Source: Podila epigama (lineage: Eukaryota; Mortierellomycota; Mortierellomycetes; Mortierellales; Mortierellaceae). Taken from it: a stretch of 42,793 nucleotides of DNA. Below are positions 33,431-42,793 of this stretch, piece after piece. The first letter of the stretch is position 1; each line of letters begins with the position of its first letter. The DNA is taken from assembly GCA_015679605.1 (NCBI GenBank), contig JAAAVE010000039.1, positions 1 to 42,793 of the forward strand, in the 5' to 3' direction. The notes beneath the pieces are model-generated. The model was not told where the DNA came from. It did no database searches and was given only the letters and a program-made list of their open reading frames with translations. Both the position numbers and the translations under genes were made by a program.

Positions 33431-36400
33431 TTAAATGGCCGAACCGAATGCAGATCCATCGATCTGTCGACACTTGTTTGAAAATTGATGCACTTCGTCT
33501 CTAAACTTTTTTGGGCTTCGTGTCCTACAAGTATAAGGGGGAAAAAAAAGAGAGAGAAAGGCTAAATGTGATGACTTTTCCATAGAGTGAACCCTTCAAT
33601 CATGATTTCGCAAAAAAATCTGACTTACTGCATAATGCCTTTGAGAAACTTTTCCTTTGAAGCATCGTCTGCATGTGGTGACGGGAAATTTGTCTAATTC
33701 AAGTCAATGCAAATACAAAAGAAGAGTTATGGTCATGAGAATATGAACTAATACAGAGGCGTGATAGAATGACGTTCTCAAGATATATAGCTACCTCTGA
33801 AAGTAAAGATTGAATCCAATTCCGGCAATGCTCTGGATAGCGTCCAACCAATGGGTACAGACAATCGTTCAGCTGCGGGACCATGCTACGAGGTACTTGA
33901 CCACCAATTCCCTATAAGGTTTACGTAGAATATGCAGGTATCCTTGTGATTAACCAAGTTGATAGTCAGGCCAGGAATGCAATCAAAGAGAACAAAGGAA
34001 AACAAAGCTGTCAAAACATACCGATATGATACCACGAACCATCCCTGATCCAATCTTAATTGCAAGATTGTCTATGCGTTGCTTCAATTCGTCGTGCGAA
34101 TAGTTTTGGTTCACAAACTCAATCTAAATAGAAAAATAAAGGGAAGATAAAAGGCGTGGTATGTGGAACCCCTTGTTAGCACATAACTCGTAAAAAAAAA
34201 GGGTCGATTATTGGTTCACATCTTAATTGACAACAAGCTTACAAGAAACATCAGAATCGCTTTCAGTGCTAAGCGGTCTTGAATAGCTAGACCTGCAATG
34301 GCGAAATTCATCACGCTTTCCGTCTGTTCTGGAGGGATGCTATAGAAAGCAAGAGGCGCATGTCGAACAAACTGTTTCCAAAAATTTATACTATATCAGT
34401 ATCTATGCAACATACTCATTCCGACCAAATACGCTAGCTAGGACACGAAACTTTAAAGTGAAAAATGACTTTACCTGAGACAGGACAGCAAAGAAAGAGT
34501 GGATGACATCCGGCTTCTCTTCAATATCTATTATTATTATAGAATTGGCGTATTCAGCATCGCGCTATGCTCCATTAACAATAACGTGACCGTGATGATC
34601 GCATACTTGAAAAAAAATCTTACCTGTAACTGAGCGCATGCCTTCCATTGTCTTGTTCACAAGGACAACCAAAAATTGTACGAAAGCCGACTCGCTCTCC
34701 ATCTCATCGACAGTTCGAGGTCTGGAGACCTGATGGCTTGGCTGACGTTCATCAACCTCCACAATGTCTACCACTCCATTGCCAAATCGCGCTCCCGAAC
34801 TTGCAGGCCCAAGCAACATGGCTTGATTGACGGATGTTTGCGTGGATGACATCTTAGAGAAGAGCGTACCACCTGTAGTCTCAAAGTAGTACACAGACAC
34901 CATTCTAGCGGCTGCATCCAGCCAACAGGGATATGCATGTTGCTGGAATCCAGTTTCAATAATGCGAATCAAACTTGTGAACGGCAAATATATCAAGCAG
35001 AACTGAGAGGCAGTCATCATCGTCTTGATGATCTGGCATGTTTTCTATAAACCAAAAAAATGGAGCAAAATGCGACCTTGTCAGTAACAAATTATAGAAC
35101 ATGGCTCAAAGAACGGCAAATCAGGATGCTTGGTATATACCTCTGCTATTTGGATTTCGTGCGGCCACAAAAGCACTGCCCCCTGGATAACCTGCTCCAT
35201 AGATCGTGCTAGTTCGACCGCCAACCCTTCCAATGACAGGGCCTTTCTCCGTTCTTCAACCGTTTGTTGATATACTTGAATCCTCTCGTCCGGTGTCCGG
35301 ATTTCATCCTCATAAGGTGATTGAAGTCCTTTGCAACATGATAGCAACAGATCCAATTGTCGTAGCATTGTAGCCGCCACTGGGTCCAAGTCATCCCCTA
35401 TTGACGCGTGAGCGACGTCGACGTTTATATTTGCTCCAGAGATAGCTCCACGTCTGGCCTCGATACACTCCTTTGAGCATCTGAAAATATCGCCAAGAAG
35501 ACCCTGTGTACCATAAATAAACATCAGAATTTGAAAATGCATCAAGAACATTTAGGGTGCATAGTTGCGAAAAAAGAGGAAAACCACTTACTGCCATTGG
35601 CTGGATGCTTCGTTCGGTTGGGAGAGTTTGAATCACGGTGGCAATCGAATAAACAACGCTTCCTTTGATCGAAGCGTCAATAGTTGCTTCTACATTGGCA
35701 AACACATTCATGAATGCATCAATGGCATCCACCAGAGACTCTCGACAGGTATCGCAAATACTCTTCAGCGCCCTTGCGGCATAGGGCGCCATTTGGGGGA
35801 TCTGCAAGGCTGGGATGACAAAGTTCAGCGCAGGCAGCAGATATGTAGGGTGGATTTTAAACCAGTCAGCATACGAACCTAAGGGTGGTTGAAATGAGGA
35901 TATGAGGGTAAGAAAATAGTGTCAAACACTAGTCTTTATCTTACACAGGAAGTCATCCGTATAGCAATATCCATCGATAATAGTGTTACCAACTAGCGTC
36001 AAGGCTGTCTCACGAGCCCGACAGACAATTGTTGAAGGAAGTCTCCCAAATATCTGGTCACTAAAAAAGCGGGGCAACTGTACATTTTCGGTGTGGGGTA
36101 CAACCTCAGCGAGCGCCTTGATGCAATACAGTGTCGCCTCCAATTGGACCAGTACTAGTTCTAGGCGATGGTTATCGGACGGGTTCGCCAAAGCAGCATG
36201 GTACTGATTCAATTGAAGTGCGCAAGTATCGATAAGGCGTGACAGTAATCCCTGATGCAACACATGGTACGAATTGATAAGCGTATCTGCCACCTCTTGA
36301 CGATGACCAGCAAATTCTTGCCGTATGTCCTTGGTCCATGAGTGCCACTCACTCTGAACGGGGAACTCGAGCTTTTTCCTGAGCACTTCGATCAGGCGCG

Positions 36401-38295
36401 TATACACATGGATCGAAGCCTCTTTGATCGTCTGTATCGATTGTTGATCAAGACCAATAGTGTTGGATGCTGATGATATGGATGAGAGCACTTGTTGGCT
36501 GCCACGGTCATCGTCGTCATCAGGTCCACTTCCAGCATCCTCAGATGGGAGCTCACTTAGAGACTCTTGGAGCATATACCAAAAGTTAAGCGTCAGGTCA
36601 CTTATCGTCTCATCTTCCGCATAGTACCCAGGAAATCCCGCAAAGCCCATCATCATTTCAAGATAGACAGTGATGTCAGGTCGCAGAAATCGAGCCGCGA
36701 TCCAGTCTGAAAAGTTATCGCCAAAAGTAGATAGAAGCTGACACAAGTTTTTTCCAACATCCTCGCTCTCAGTTTGTACCGACTCCAAATGCTTTGCCTT
36801 TGCCCATTCGCTCGCAAAACAAGGCATCAAACCCTCGCAGATAGTGTTTTGGTGCCGTGCAGCTGCCTTGGAGGACATGATCTCTGACCAGACCTCTGCC
36901 GCAGAATCAAACGTGAGATCGTCCAGCAAGGCGTTCAAGACCAAGCCGAGAATAGGTTGGAGAATGTCAAACGTAACTCCGTACTGTACCCAACTCCTGA
37001 GACAAACGAGCGCCTTTGGTTTTGAAGGGATAGAGCTTCTCAGTAATATCTCTTGAATAAATGATATGATGGTCGGAAGTCCTCGAGTCACCTCATTTGA
37101 GAGTTTTGCTCTAGCCATACGGGACAAAAAATTTTCAACACACACGCACCAACAAGATTGTCAGCATTTGTTTGCGTCAAACATGAAGTTCCGAAAAAAA
37201 CCATAAAACACAAGAACGACTGCCATCAGAGTGCTGAAAGCTTACTTCCGAACAGGCTCAATTTCCATTCGTCCAAGTTCCTCTGGCACAATTGTCAGAA
37301 ACTCGAGAAGAGTGACCTCCATGGCCTGCTGCGACATGTAAACGCCATCGACTGGCTGGTTCACTCTGGATCGAAGTTCCTGGCAAGTACTAGCAATAAA
37401 TTCGGTCCAATATGTAGGTACAGCTCGCATGGCATACACGGAGAGCTATAATATGAAAGTGTCCTTGAGGATGACTGTGAGCTAAATCCATACATGGTGG
37501 TGATACATATTTGTCCGAGAAACAAAAACAAAAGTCCTTGTTCTTCCTTACAGCCAAGCAGAGTTTTGTCCGAATAAAAGCTGGTCCCTGAGAATAACGA
37601 ACGATCCATCTGATAAGCTCGTTCTTCATCCATTCCACGCGATCCTCAGGGATTGAATGCCTACATAAAGATATATTTCATCTGGTTAACGCCATACAGC
37701 ACTCCTACTGTGATCGCAAAATACAAGAGGATTTGCATAGACAAAAAAAAGCAAAATGGTTACCAATCGCGAGATATCTTTACTTGATACGTGTGTGCTC
37801 CAAAGAACTGACTGTTCTCGCTCTAAGATGTACAAAAACGAGAAACATAGTTAGCGTTTCAAACGCCATGGAGGAAGGCTGCATACATATACTCCATGCT
37901 TACTATGCTTGCCGATGCAAAGGAAAAAAAAAAGAAAAAAAAAAAAACATTTTTAGCGCACTTACCGAGGACGCAAGCAGATGCGATGCGAGCTCCCAAG
38001 CAAAGTTTTCCTTTTGAAGATTGTGAAGATATTCTTGTGCTGATTTTTGGAACACTGGATCATGGCTAGAGTAAAACTGCTGAATGACCTATCCTTTCGA
38101 AACGAGATAAAGCATGGTGGAGAGGAAATAGTGTTTGACGTGTTAGCGAGTCTGGATACTCGACGCGTCTTAAGTTGCTTGAGTCTCTTGAAACATAGAA
38201 TGGATGTCTGTAACTCAAGTCGTTAGGATTTTCAAAGAAAAAGCATGTGAGTGTGGACATGCCTCTTCGACTTGAGGCAAGGTCGGTATTGACAT
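33431..38295 (-). CDS. IPO13: importin-13-type karyopherin beta
   Basis: Fifteen exons: 38295-38263, 38088-37966, 37822-37764, 37660-37552, 37445-37246, 37110-35945, 35878-35592, 35503-35141, 35044-34624, 34527-34475, 34371-34243, 34123-34022, 33911-33795, 33693-33629 and 33524-33431. All phases fit; 1,106 residues. The match to human importin-13 is seen in FFGAHTYQVKISRDWHSIP, VTLLEFLTIVPEE, the LRSWVQYG repeat, FPGYYAEDETISDLTLNFWY, FKIHPTYLLPALNFV, and MVPQLNDCLYPLVGRYPEH. It is a HEAT-repeat RanGTP-dependent transport receptor; yeast Kap122/Pdr6 and animal IPO13 carry cargo both ways through the pore. It is longer than human IPO13 (963), mainly from loops in exon 9. The first intron is inferred to be GC-AG (GAG then GCATGT), which puts the start at MSIPTLPQVEE. 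The shared 211-bp upstream region serves the next gene too. Confidence 0.91.
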
Positions 38296-38506
38296 GGGTG
38301 CGATTGATGTCTGTTGCAAGGAAGAGATTTCTGTTGAGGATGAGGATGTCGAATGCCAATGAGGATGGTGAGGGGCAATGGGTCCAGAACGACATCAGTG
38401 TCCTGTGATGCGAGTGTGACAGTTTTAGGGTGACGCCCTTAATTTATTCACATTAAGGTGTGGGAAACTCTGTGGATGGAGTTGTTTCTCAATAACGTTC
38501 TCCGCC
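38296..38506. promoter_or_regulatory. 211-bp bidirectional promoter region (IPO13 / TEX30-like)
   Basis: The two start codons are only 211 bp apart on opposite strands, so the promoters must overlap. I see no clear TATA box. The arrangement suggests co-regulation, but that is inference. Confidence 0.7.
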
Positions 38507-39747
38507 ATGACTGACCATGAGACTTCTATTCCATGGCCTGGCAAGTCCGCCATCACTGTCCAAGTGACAGCCCCACCAAAGGGCACTAAGCACTCTGGAT
38601 TCGCTCTTGTTCTGGGACCAGGCGCAGGTAGTTTCCCAATATGATGGCTCGCTTTATCCCAGTTCATTTGAACTTTAATGTTCCATGTTCTTTTAACAGG
38701 TTATTTGATTTTGATATGTTGAACAGGTGGCGATGAGAAGCAAGCGCTTTTGACGTCTGTGGCACACGCAGTCGCGAAAGAGGGCCACTTTTGCGTTCGA
38801 TATCGCGCCAAGGTTCCCAATCTTGGTAATTGCCTTCCTCACTTTTAATCTCCTCCACGCATAATCTCGCCCAATACAAGTTCGAAGTTGGCATGTGTCT
38901 CATTCAAGGCATGTTTTTCTTTATTTTTTCTCTTACAAGGATTTCGCGTGTCGCTCTGCCTCAGGGTGATTGAACATTTCTTTCATCCTAAAAAGGGCCT
39001 GCATCCTATGAAGGGCTGTTTCCTGGGAGGACATAGCATGGGAACTCGAGGTCAGTCAGTCAAGCGAGATGGACAAATTTTGCCACCAAACTATTTCACC
39101 AAACTATTTCACCCCCACCCAATCTAATCTCTCTTCGTTTCTTTTTCTTTTTCCTTTGGTGGGTGAACCCAGTCGCTGGCACAGTCGCAGAAAAACTTTC
39201 AGGAAAGACTTTGGAAGAAGCACCTTCTTCGCCACCTGAAAAAAAGGCAAAGAAAAACAAAACAAAAACCGAGGTGGAGGATAACGACGGGTCACAGGAC
39301 TATCCTTCAAACTTTATCAAGGGCTTGGTCTTGTTCTCGTATCCTTTGCAAGGGGCAAACAACACGGTGCGGGACCAGATCCTGCTAGATATTCCAGCAA
39401 CTATCCCGACGCTTATGATCTCGGGGCTTAAAGACACCATGTGCCAGCCTGCTGTCTTTTCCAAGGTCTTTCAAAAAATGACATCTTCACCCCGGGAGGT
39501 TGTACAAGTCGAGGGTGCAGACCATGGCTTGGGCTTTGGTTCTGCCAAGTCGACAGCAGGAAAAAAGGAAGCTTTGATTTCAGCCATCGCTGACTGGACC
39601 ATCCAATTCATGGATGAATCCATCAGTCAGGAAAACGGCGCTAAATCCTTGGCGACTGGAAAAGGCATTGCCATCAAGAAGAAGGCTGAGGTAAAGAAGG
39701 CTGAGGTGGAAGGCGAATGGATAGTTGCCACCTCTGATGCGTCGTAA
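38507..39747 (+). CDS. TEX30/KANSL3-like alpha/beta hydrolase
   Basis: Exons 38507-38627, 38727-38825, 38940-39050 and 39173-39747 (each phase 1) give 301 residues. The order ALVLGPGAGGDE, VAKEGHFCVRYRAKVPN, the nucleophile elbow FLGGHSMGTRVAG (Ser106), LVLFSYPLQG, IPTLMISGLKDTMC (acid) and VEGADHGLGF (His) matches the TEX30/KANSL3 family of small alpha/beta hydrolases. A basic insert (PEKKAKKNKTKTE, about 124-140) and a Lys-rich C-terminus (KKKAEVKKAEVE) could be nuclear-localisation-like. KANSL3 is a chromatin-complex subunit in animals and TEX30 is uncharacterised; the triad here looks complete, so a real esterase or thioesterase activity is possible but not shown. It is divergent from importin-13, and it converges on the peroxisomal hydrolase 173 bp away. 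Confidence 0.85.
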
Positions 39748-39920
39748 CAAGCTCCATCGGAATGTGGAAAAGGAATAAGAAGAATGCCCAAAATTTTAGT
39801 TTCAAAAGTTTATGGAGATAAGGTCTATTATCTATTATCTATAATCTATAATCTATCGTTCTATTCTTCATATTTGTCGATAGTTGATATGTTTTCAATG
39901 ATTGAATGGATCTAAAACTT

Positions 39921-41692
39921 TTAAAGCTTGGCCGCGTCCAAGCGCTGTGCATGGTGCTTCAAGAACTTGGAGATAGAGTTGGCTAGTATAATGTTTCAAC
40001 ATGTTATAATTCAAAAGGCAAGTGTTAAGTATGGGGGGAAAAAAAGAGATGTCAGTCCATGATTGAACAGACCTTTTTTGTCGTACATGAAAGCATGCAT
40101 GCATGCATGCAAAAAAAAAAAAAAAAAAGAAACCTACCGGTCTCTTGTGGCGCGTCCATTGGGACCAAATGACCTGCATCTTTGATCACTTCTACAGTAC
40201 CAAACTTGCATCGCTCCAGTTTCAATGCCACGAGTTCCGGAGGACTAGGAGCGTTGATAGTCATGCATGTGAGAAATCATAGAACAACAAAAAAAGAGGG
40301 GGGAAAAAGGGGAGGTGAAAAGACCAATGCTAGCAAAACATACTTGATGTCCGAATGTTCTCCGGTAATTATGTGGATTGGAATAGAGATCTCGCCCAAG
40401 CGTTCAAACGCGTCATAAGGGGCACTGTCTTTAGCAGCGAATGCGGCTGCTTCCTGAACTTTTGGAGTTTTCAATGTCACCCCATCGGAAACATCTCCTG
40501 ACGTCTTGTCAAGCAAGCCATGGTCCTAACATCATGGACACCAGAGTACAAATGACCAAAAAACTGTTAGCCTTTCCTTTCAAACTTGATGCAGAACAAC
40601 TTGTTGCGCTTCGTACACGATGTGGTGACTTGCCAGGTATAGTCTAAGGGATTCAGGATGCCATGAAGCAAACATCTTTTTCTGGCTAAGTTTCTCCCCA
40701 GCCTCTTCTCTACGGTCCGAGTGGTTAAAAAAAAAGAGAAGACGTGATGCATTAGATTCACTTCGGCATGTCTCGTTCTCGCATGCTGTAAATGGTAACT
40801 GGGCATCCATGTCCAACCTGCTCTTCCAATGATCTCGGCGCTTGAGTGCCATCTGTGGCCAAGGTTGATCGTCCAAAGACCCCTTGATGTCGGGGGATGC
40901 TGGGAACATGGTCGGATCAACTGCAAGGATGGCTGAAAAGGTACCTGGTCTGAGAATCTCTGCCATTAATCTATGTAGTTTAACGAGAGTACCTTGATTG
41001 AGTCAATTGAAAATCTAAAAGCAAGTATTCTCGTGCGTGTGGGTATACATAAAATGTCACTATGTCACTTTACATTGCGTTTGCTCCAAAGCTGTCGGAA
41101 GGAGAAGAAGGAAACAGGTGGTTAATGCAAAAAGGATCAGATCACCATGAGAAGGACCATTTTTCAAAGATGGACGAATAACCTGCCTGTGGCCCATTCC
41201 GATCGGCTTCTTGAGCCTAAGAGAATCGACTGTGCTGAGGACGTCCCTGGCATATGAAATCCACTCAACTATTGACATGTGAGTGAAGTGTATGAGACGG
41301 TTGGCGAAAAAAAGGAAAAAAAGAAAAAAAAAAGTGATATAATTGTGAACCACAGGTCACTTACAAGTATCTTCAAGAACATCCTTGTTTAGGATAGCGC
41401 TGTCGCCGTGGTTCCGACAGTCGATCGCATACATATTACGGGGGGAATATTTCTGATCGAGCCGAGTGAGAACAGGCTCCCATAGCTCCTTGTGGAATCC
41501 ATTGGCATGGGTGATGACCATTGACTGATCGGATGTTGATGATCCAGCCAGATGAATGCGAGTCGAGGCATTGTGTGATGTCTCTGGAGGCCATGAGTAG
41601 ACATTACATGCGAGGCGCATAGGAGGAGCTGCAGCTGGAAGGACGCGTCGTACAGACTGCAATTGACGTAGGGCCAATGTTGTGGACACCAT
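39921..41692 (-). CDS. alpha/beta hydrolase with C-terminal AKL (peroxisomal, Lpx1-like)
   Basis: Eight exons: 41692-41365, 41268-41187, 41091-41074 (18 nt), 40970-40818, 40709-40634, 40525-40344, 40244-40138 and 39982-39921; 335 residues. HANGFHKELWEPVL is the oxyanion-hole region, then IDCRNHGDS, the elbow MGHSFGA (Ser137), AILAVDPTMFP, HIITGEHSDI (acid region) and KDAGHLVPMD (His305). The protein ends in AKL, a type 1 peroxisomal targeting signal. Yeast Lpx1, a peroxisomal lipase of similar type, ends in QKL. Two introns need GC donors (41186-41092 and 40633-40526): the first is required to restore GHSFG and the second to join LRLYL to DHGLLD. Intron 40817-40710 is frame-preserving. The N-terminus (LRQLQSVRRVLPAAAPP) is basic, so a later Met (MRLACNVYSW) could be the true start. 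Confidence 0.85.
40093..40128. repeat. GCAT array plus poly-A inside hydrolase intron 7
   Basis: A self-complementary (GCAT)4 run is followed directly by a homopolymer A run of about 18. Both lie in the last intron (40137-39983) of the Lpx1-like hydrolase, where the A run is a T tract on the transcribed strand close to the donor. Confidence 0.9.
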
Positions 41693-42256
41693 GTTTGATA
41701 GATCCTAGGCTCTGTTTTGACTAATAGGTATACAATTGGACCTGTGTCAAGGGAAATTATTGAATGCTACAGGGGGAAAGACGCAAGTGGAGTGGCGTGG
41801 GATGTTGGAGTAGAATGTGATCAGGTTCAAGTAAGTCAAGGGGAGGTTAAGAGTAGAATGATAGAGCGGCGGTGAAATAAGGAAGGGGGTAAAGGGAGGA
41901 GAGATGGATGGATGGATGGACGGATGGACGGACGGACAGAAGTGAAAAAAAGAGGGAGGAAAAGAGGAATGCAGTGAAGATGGCACAGAGAACCTGTAAA
42001 GAGCGGGGGGGTTTTTCCATCCTTCATGGACCGTGAGAACAATGTTGACAAGAGTGAGTGAGTCAGTCAGCCAGTCAGGTTGCACGGGGGGCCAATGGGG
42101 TATGTTGCCGGTCGCCCCCCAAGTGGAGGAGAGAAACCATCATGGTGATACATGAATGAATGTGAACTGTACAGTCGGTTCGGAGGCAAGGGTTTGGGCT
42201 CGCCACGCCACGTGTCTTTCGCGCATGCACCGGATGTTGCTTGGACGTCCTGCTTT

Positions 42257-42301
<45 letters not shown>

Positions 42302-42793
42302 TTCTGTTTGTCTGGTATTACCACTCTTTGAGCAAGTAGGAGCATGTCTCAAATATATTTCTTTTCTTTTTTTTTTTTGGCGGCACCAAGGTCGACGACT
42401 TTTGGTCAAGGGGATGAAGAAGAGCAAGAGAGTTTTTTTTTTTTTCTTTCTTTCATTCTTTTTTCTGCGAGAGTTATTAAATCGAAAGTAAACCGGAAAA
42501 TCAAATGGGAGCATTGACAAACATGTACGCAGGCTATGACAGACAGACAGGCGGGTCAGACAAGTCAACAACGTAAACCGGCATCACCTTGTCACTTTGT
42601 CCTATCATACAGTTCATCAGCACACTTTATTGACCATGCATTGCAACATTATTGTTGCGGCATGTTTGTCCTTAATGTTTGCATTCTCGAGAGGAAAGGG
42701 GATGGACATACTATGCCGTTCATTCCTCACCCAACCTCCTGCAACCATGACCCTGTGGCTCTTCTTCTGACCTCCATGAAAAGACTCTTACTC
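41693..42793. other. repeat-rich intergenic end of window
   Basis: No gene seen. The stretch is upstream DNA of the Lpx1-like hydrolase, purine-rich on the plus strand, with GGAT/GGAC repeats (about 41904-41940), a TCTCAC array, and poly-T runs near 42368 and 42433. No reading frame has family features. Confidence 0.7.
42257..42302. repeat. (TCTCAC)n hexanucleotide array
   Basis: About seven to eight uninterrupted copies of the 6-bp unit. Both strands read through as Leu-Thr or Val-Arg repeats, so ORFs here are artefacts. Confidence 0.95.

Noticed and set aside
40710-40740. tRNA-like D-arm (GGTCCGAGTGGTTAA) next to a poly-A run
   Set aside because: No acceptor stem, anticodon arm or T-arm can be paired around it; it lies in an intron/exon junction of the minus-strand hydrolase.
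42140-42571. ORFs on both strands through the TCTCAC array
   Set aside because: The 6-bp repeat keeps several frames open on both strands; no other coding evidence.

Overview
The window is nuclear DNA of a filamentous fungus. The genes are split by short introns (mostly 50-280 nt, with GT...AG ends and CTAAC-like branch sites). The intergenic DNA is rich in microsatellites, and the proteins resemble yeast and animal families. The early-diverging look (an importin-13 gene with 15 coding exons, a TEX30-like hydrolase, a CYP52/86-like P450, a long RGS/PX sorting nexin) suggests Mucoromycota, most likely Mortierella or a relative. That placement is inferred from gene content and style, not from a search. 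I rebuilt 13 protein-coding genes by joining exons by hand; every junction listed keeps the reading frame.

Layout. 1-8.6 kb: the 3' end of RRN3 (RNA polymerase I initiation factor, +) runs tail to tail into an MDM1/SNX13-type sorting nexin (-). A SWF1-type DHHC palmitoyltransferase (-) follows. 9.2-14.3 kb: a 1,591-residue RhoGAP-domain protein (-). 14.3-19.4 kb: five kilobases with no gene I can support, full of degenerate simple repeats, including a GGGTTAGT minisatellite. 19.4-24.1 kb: a small four-TM protein (+, 4 exons), NOP13 (+) and a ZTA1-type quinone oxidoreductase (-). 25.1-30.3 kb: a BTB-like protein interrupted by low-complexity inserts (+), facing an unrecognised multi-TM protein with a long disordered tail (-). 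31.5-41.7 kb: a cytochrome P450 (+) facing importin-13 (-); importin-13 shares a 211-bp promoter region with a TEX30/KANSL3-like hydrolase (+), which faces a peroxisomal alpha/beta hydrolase ending in AKL (-). The last kilobase is repeats only.

The genes do not form an evident pathway. They cover rRNA synthesis and nucleolar function (RRN3, NOP13), membrane contact and trafficking (MDM1, SWF1), Rho signalling, nuclear transport (importin-13), and lipid or redox metabolism (P450, peroxisomal hydrolase, quinone reductase). I found no transposon, CRISPR array, tRNA, rRNA or secondary-metabolite cluster. The most interesting signals are gene-structure oddities: four inferred GC-AG introns out of 47, a coding exon that holds only the start codon, 18- and 23-nt micro-exons, a catalytic serine codon split by a GC-AG intron, and two families I cannot name.
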